Source: CAZGBT01 sp964524025 (GTDB taxonomy: Archaea > Aenigmatarchaeota > Aenigmatarchaeia > CG10238-14 > EX4484-224). From it: 5,861 nucleotides of DNA. Where the stretch lies: contig CAZGBT010000024.1 in assembly GCA_964524025.1 (NCBI GenBank), positions 1-5,861 on the forward strand. Direction: 5' to 3'. The position numbers and the translations under genes were made by a program. This document shows positions 3,880 to 5,861 of this stretch, in pieces. How positions within the stretch are numbered: position 1 is the stretch's first letter; the number at the start of each line of letters is the position of its first letter. The notes under the pieces are model-generated. The model made no database searches. It worked only from the letters and a program-made list of their open reading frames with translations, and was not told the origin of the DNA.

Positions 3880-5599
3880 AAATCTTGTTCGCTGCAGTTT
3901 CTAAATGTTTTCTAATATCATGGAGTAGGGATTTAATAGATTCCACATCCTCAACAATCATAGATCGTGAGAGGATTTCCTCAACCTGAAGATATCCTAT
4001 AACCAACTTCGCTTCAATAGCTTCCAGCATCATCGCTACTTCATTCCAGCATATGTATTTTTCTTCTCTACCTATCTTTTTGTAGTAATTAGCAAGTTTA
4101 TAAGAGGTCGATGTAATTCTTTCGGTCTTTTTAATCAAAGAAGAAAGTATACTAGAAATTTTTTTTAATTTGTTTCTCCATTGCTCTAAGGAAGATGTGA
4201 TATTACCTTTTCCTGTTTTAGTCCTTGCAGGCGCGCAATAAAGTGAGGATGATGTTGTGATGTTTTCTCCTATAACTACCACTCTTAAGTAGTCACCATT
4301 AACGAACGTTCGGTTAACTCTGAAAAGAAATTCTTCGCCAACCTTTATCTCTTTAATTTTGCCTACAGCCAAAACGAAGCCTCGTGAATTATATATTTTG
4401 ACCTTCAAATTTTTTACGCTAATGTTTCCTTCATTTTTTATGAGAATGTTAATTTTGTTCTGCGTGCAATTGCTACTTTTTCTATCTATGACTATCAATC
4501 TTTCTAGTTTTGGAGCCCCTTTCTCAACGACAGGTGGACAATAAATTGTTCCACTAATGCTGGCTCCTTTTGGAGTAATAACTACTACTCTCAAGTATTT
4601 ACTTTCCCTGAAAATGCGTGGAACTCTAAATTCAGTCATTTGGTGAGTTTCGATTATTTTTGTTTCGGAGATGCCTACTCTTTCTCCCGTTGGAAAGTAA
4701 ATTTCAATAAAAGCTTCTTCTGGTGAATCACCTTCATTCCTAACGAATACATGAATTAAATTATTATCGCAATAACTTTGTGTACCATCTATGGCTAAAA
4801 AAGGCAATCGAATAAGATATAGCGTCACGTTGTCAAAGTGTACATGGGCACCATTTTCTCCGTGCACCCCAACACCTGTGCTTAGAGAAAGGAAATTTAT
4901 TTTAAAAGTAGGAGAAGCGGAAAAGGAATCGATAATTCTATTATTTAAATAGAAACTGTACTTATCTCTTATTTTTTTAATTTTCAGGTTTATCCAGTTA
5001 CCTTTTTCAACCTTAATCCAATCGATATGCTTTCTCTTTCTCTCAACTCTATTACTAATGTTTCTTACTATAACCCATTCCTTATAAAATCCGTCGTATC
5101 CGATGGAGACGCTCTCACTTCTCTTTAATTCTAAATATTCAGTTTCGTTGAGTTTTTTACTAGTTATTTTTCTACTTAACCACCCAACACGGAATCCCAC
5201 ATTCGTAGAGGAGCCTTTGTCATCAGGCATTATTTTAAAATTAACAGAAGCTTCAAAATCTTGTGCTGTTTGGTTAAAATAAACTACTCCCATTATGCTA
5301 TACCAATAACTATCTGTAGACAAAGAAAGCTCTCCACTTTGGATGCTGCCGTTCCCAGTTATTGGAAATCCATGAGGATGTTTATCACACCATATTTTAC
5401 CAAGATACTCAACACAACCAAGTAAGATGTACCAGGGAGCAACGCTGCTACGTTCGAAATCATCATAAAAAAGTATTGAGCCATCGGCCAGTTCTTTTGA
5501 TTTAAAATCGGTAGCTTGCGCTGGAGACAGCCGAAAAAGAAAAATGAGTGCTGTTAATGATAATAAATATAAATAAAGAATTATCATTAACCTTCTCAT
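3860..5599 (-). CDS. Large secreted multidomain surface protein (concanavalin-like + two Ig-like repeats + helical tail)
   Basis: 579 residues with a clear signal peptide: MRR, hydrophobic core 5-22, and a likely cut after AQA at 29. Domain 1 (about 38-265) begins ILFYDDFER and ends VHFDNVTLYLI, the pattern of concanavalin A/LamG-like jelly-roll modules that often bind glycans. Two tandem repeats follow (about 270-357 and 371-458), each reading C-x-x-N-x-I...NEG...YLRVVVI...YC-P/A-P; they resemble CARDB-type Ig-like folds. Residues 465-579 are helical. The eight Cys after the signal peptide fall as pairs within domains: 62/71, 277/354, 378/455, 517/576, consistent with four disulfides outside the cell. 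There are ten N-x-S/T sequons (e.g. Asn83, 109, 151, 180, 257, 377, 392, 429, 446, 466). No catalytic motif or membrane anchor is seen. It heads an operon with the small membrane protein. Likely it is a cell-surface adhesion or glycan-binding protein; the function is inferred. Confidence 0.75.
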   Translation of the reverse strand: MRRLMIILYLYLLSLTALIFLFRLSPAQATDFKSKELADGSILFYDDFERSSVAPWYILLGCVEYLGKIWCDKHPHGFPITGNGSIQSGELSLSTDSYWYSIMGVVYFNQTAQDFEASVNFKIMPDDKGSSTNVGFRVGWLSRKITSKKLNETEYLELKRSESVSIGYDGFYKEWVIVRNISNRVERKRKHIDWIKVEKGNWINLKIKKIRDKYSFYLNNRIIDSFSASPTFKINFLSLSTGVGVHGENGAHVHFDNVTLYLIRLPFLAIDGTQSYCDNNLIHVFVRNEGDSPEEAFIEIYFPTGERVGISETKIIETHQMTEFRVPRIFRESKYLRVVVITPKGASISGTIYCPPVVEKGAPKLERLIVIDRKSSNCTQNKINILIKNEGNISVKNLKVKIYNSRGFVLAVGKIKEIKVGEEFLFRVNRTFVNGDYLRVVVIGENITTSSSLYCAPARTKTGKGNITSSLEQWRNKLKKISSILSSLIKKTERITSTSYKLANYYKKIGREEKYICWNEVAMMLEAIEAKLVIGYLQVEEILSRSMIVEDVESIKSLLHDIRKHLETAANKIFECVSE

Positions 5600-5619
5600 T
5601 TAATTTAGTTATTGATTTT

Positions 5620-5630
5620 TTTACATAAAT
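5620..5630 (-). promoter_or_regulatory. TATA-like box of the secreted-protein operon
   Basis: On the minus strand ATTTATGTAAA is centred about 26 nt upstream of the ATG at 5599, without a Shine-Dalgarno sequence between. This again predicts a leaderless mRNA. Confidence 0.5.
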
Positions 5631-5639
5631 TAGTAGATA

Positions 5640-5727
5640 AAAAAGTTGCTATTCGAAATTTTTAAGAGAATCAATTATGATATTGGGCCGGAATCGAAAC
5701 TTTTAAGAAAAGTAGGTGCAACTTTTT
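5640..5727. repeat. 10-bp inverted repeat flanking the divergent promoter region
   Basis: AAAAAGTTGC at 5640-5649 is exactly complementary to GCAACTTTTT at 5718-5727. The left arm lies just upstream of the minus-strand TATA-like box. The right arm lies between the plus-strand TATA-like box and the start of the regulator gene, overlapping its expected transcription start. This suits a pair of operator sites bound by a dimeric regulator, possibly the adjacent HTH protein, but that is inference. Confidence 0.45.
5653..5711 (+). repeat. Duplicated promoter-like element (two 18-bp direct repeats)
   Basis: The 18-mers at 5653-5670 and 5694-5711 match at 16 of 18 positions (common form TCGAAA-TTTTAAGA-AA), with starts 41 nt apart. 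Each looks like a purine-rich BRE followed by a TATA-like box. The second copy is correctly placed, about 25 nt before the TTG start at 5729; the first has no gene at matching distance. Confidence 0.5.
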
Positions 5728-5728
5728 A

Positions 5729-5861
5729 TTGAGAAGATGGGTGGTCGACTTTGCATTAGAGGAGCTAGTAAAAATTTTAGAAAGGCCTAGAACTTTTTCT
5801 GAGTTGCTTTCTCTAACTAAATTGCCTGAAAGAACTTTACGTTATAAATTAAAGAAGCTAA
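5729..5861 (+). CDS. Winged-helix/HTH transcriptional regulator (5' end only)
   Basis: 44 codons of a gene that runs off the right edge. From TTG 5729 the product begins MRRWVVDFALEELVKILERPRTF and continues SELLSLTKLPERTLRYKLKKL. The latter is a typical helix-turn-helix: helix 2 SELLSLT (24-30), a turn with LPE, and recognition helix RTLRYKLKKL (35-44), as in ArsR/MarR-like archaeal winged-helix proteins. TTG 5729 is preferred because the TATA-like box at 5701-5707 lies at leaderless distance; GTG 5741 is the alternative. It is transcribed away from the secreted-protein operon, and repeats in the shared intergenic region suggest it may control itself, the operon, or both. The effector-binding part lies outside the window, so the subfamily cannot be given. 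Confidence 0.7.
   Translation, partial: MRRWVVDFALEELVKILERPRTFSELLSLTKLPERTLRYKLKKL

Noticed and set aside
3860..3900. Frameshift joining the 579-aa secreted protein with the downstream 78-aa ORF to make a C-terminally anchored protein
   Set aside because: The sequon-rich part of the small ORF lies after its membrane helix. As a C-terminal anchor it would face the cytoplasm, whereas as a separate signal-anchor protein it faces outside. The last Cys of the long ORF also completes its fourth Cys pair.
4359..4544. Plus-strand open frame opposite the secreted protein gene
   Set aside because: Shadow of the second Ig-like repeat, with no independent support.
1..5861. tRNA, rRNA, insertion sequence or attachment site
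   Set aside because: I saw no cloverleaf with a T-loop consensus, no transposase-like protein, no terminal repeats with target duplications and no rRNA signature on either strand.

Overview
The window looks archaeal, probably from a thermophilic TACK-type (Thermoproteota-like) lineage. It is AT-rich and tightly packed. Several starts have a TATA-like box centred about 24-32 nt upstream and no Shine-Dalgarno sequence, which is the pattern of leaderless archaeal transcripts. The families present also fit: a type II phosphomannose isomerase cupin, a small Hsp20, a Mth938-domain protein, and exported proteins dense in N-glycosylation sequons. The exact lineage cannot be fixed from the sequence alone.

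Left part (1-1346, + strand): the 3' end of a phosphomannose-isomerase cupin overlaps a cytosolic M23-like protein gene. A promoter and a small Hsp20 chaperone gene follow. The Hsp20 gene is interrupted by a frameshift just before the end of its alpha-crystallin domain, and its last ~36 codons sit in the -1 frame.

Middle (1371-3420): an uncharacterised zincin-like protein on the minus strand (HEFGY instead of HExxH) is divergent from a Mth938-domain protein on the plus strand. The latter converges with two overlapping minus-strand ORFs. These two ORFs read as the N- and C-terminal halves of one N-formylglutamate-amidohydrolase-like protein, split at a run of eight A residues.

Gap 3421-3642: no protein gene is visible. 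It holds a plus-strand TATA-like box, a long inverted repeat whose apical part can fold as a kink-turn, a competing second hairpin, and a poly-T tract. Together they suggest an unannotated small structured RNA of roughly 145 nt. This is the most interesting candidate in the window.

Right part (3643-5861): a minus-strand pair encodes a 579-aa secreted multidomain protein (signal peptide, concanavalin-like N-terminal domain, two tandem Ig-like repeats, helical tail; eight Cys that fall into four within-domain pairs) and a 78-aa signal-anchor protein rich in sequons. They are plausible partners at the cell surface. Divergent from them, a winged-helix-type regulator begins at the right edge. The intergenic region between them carries a duplicated promoter-like element and a 10-bp inverted repeat that could be the regulator's operators.
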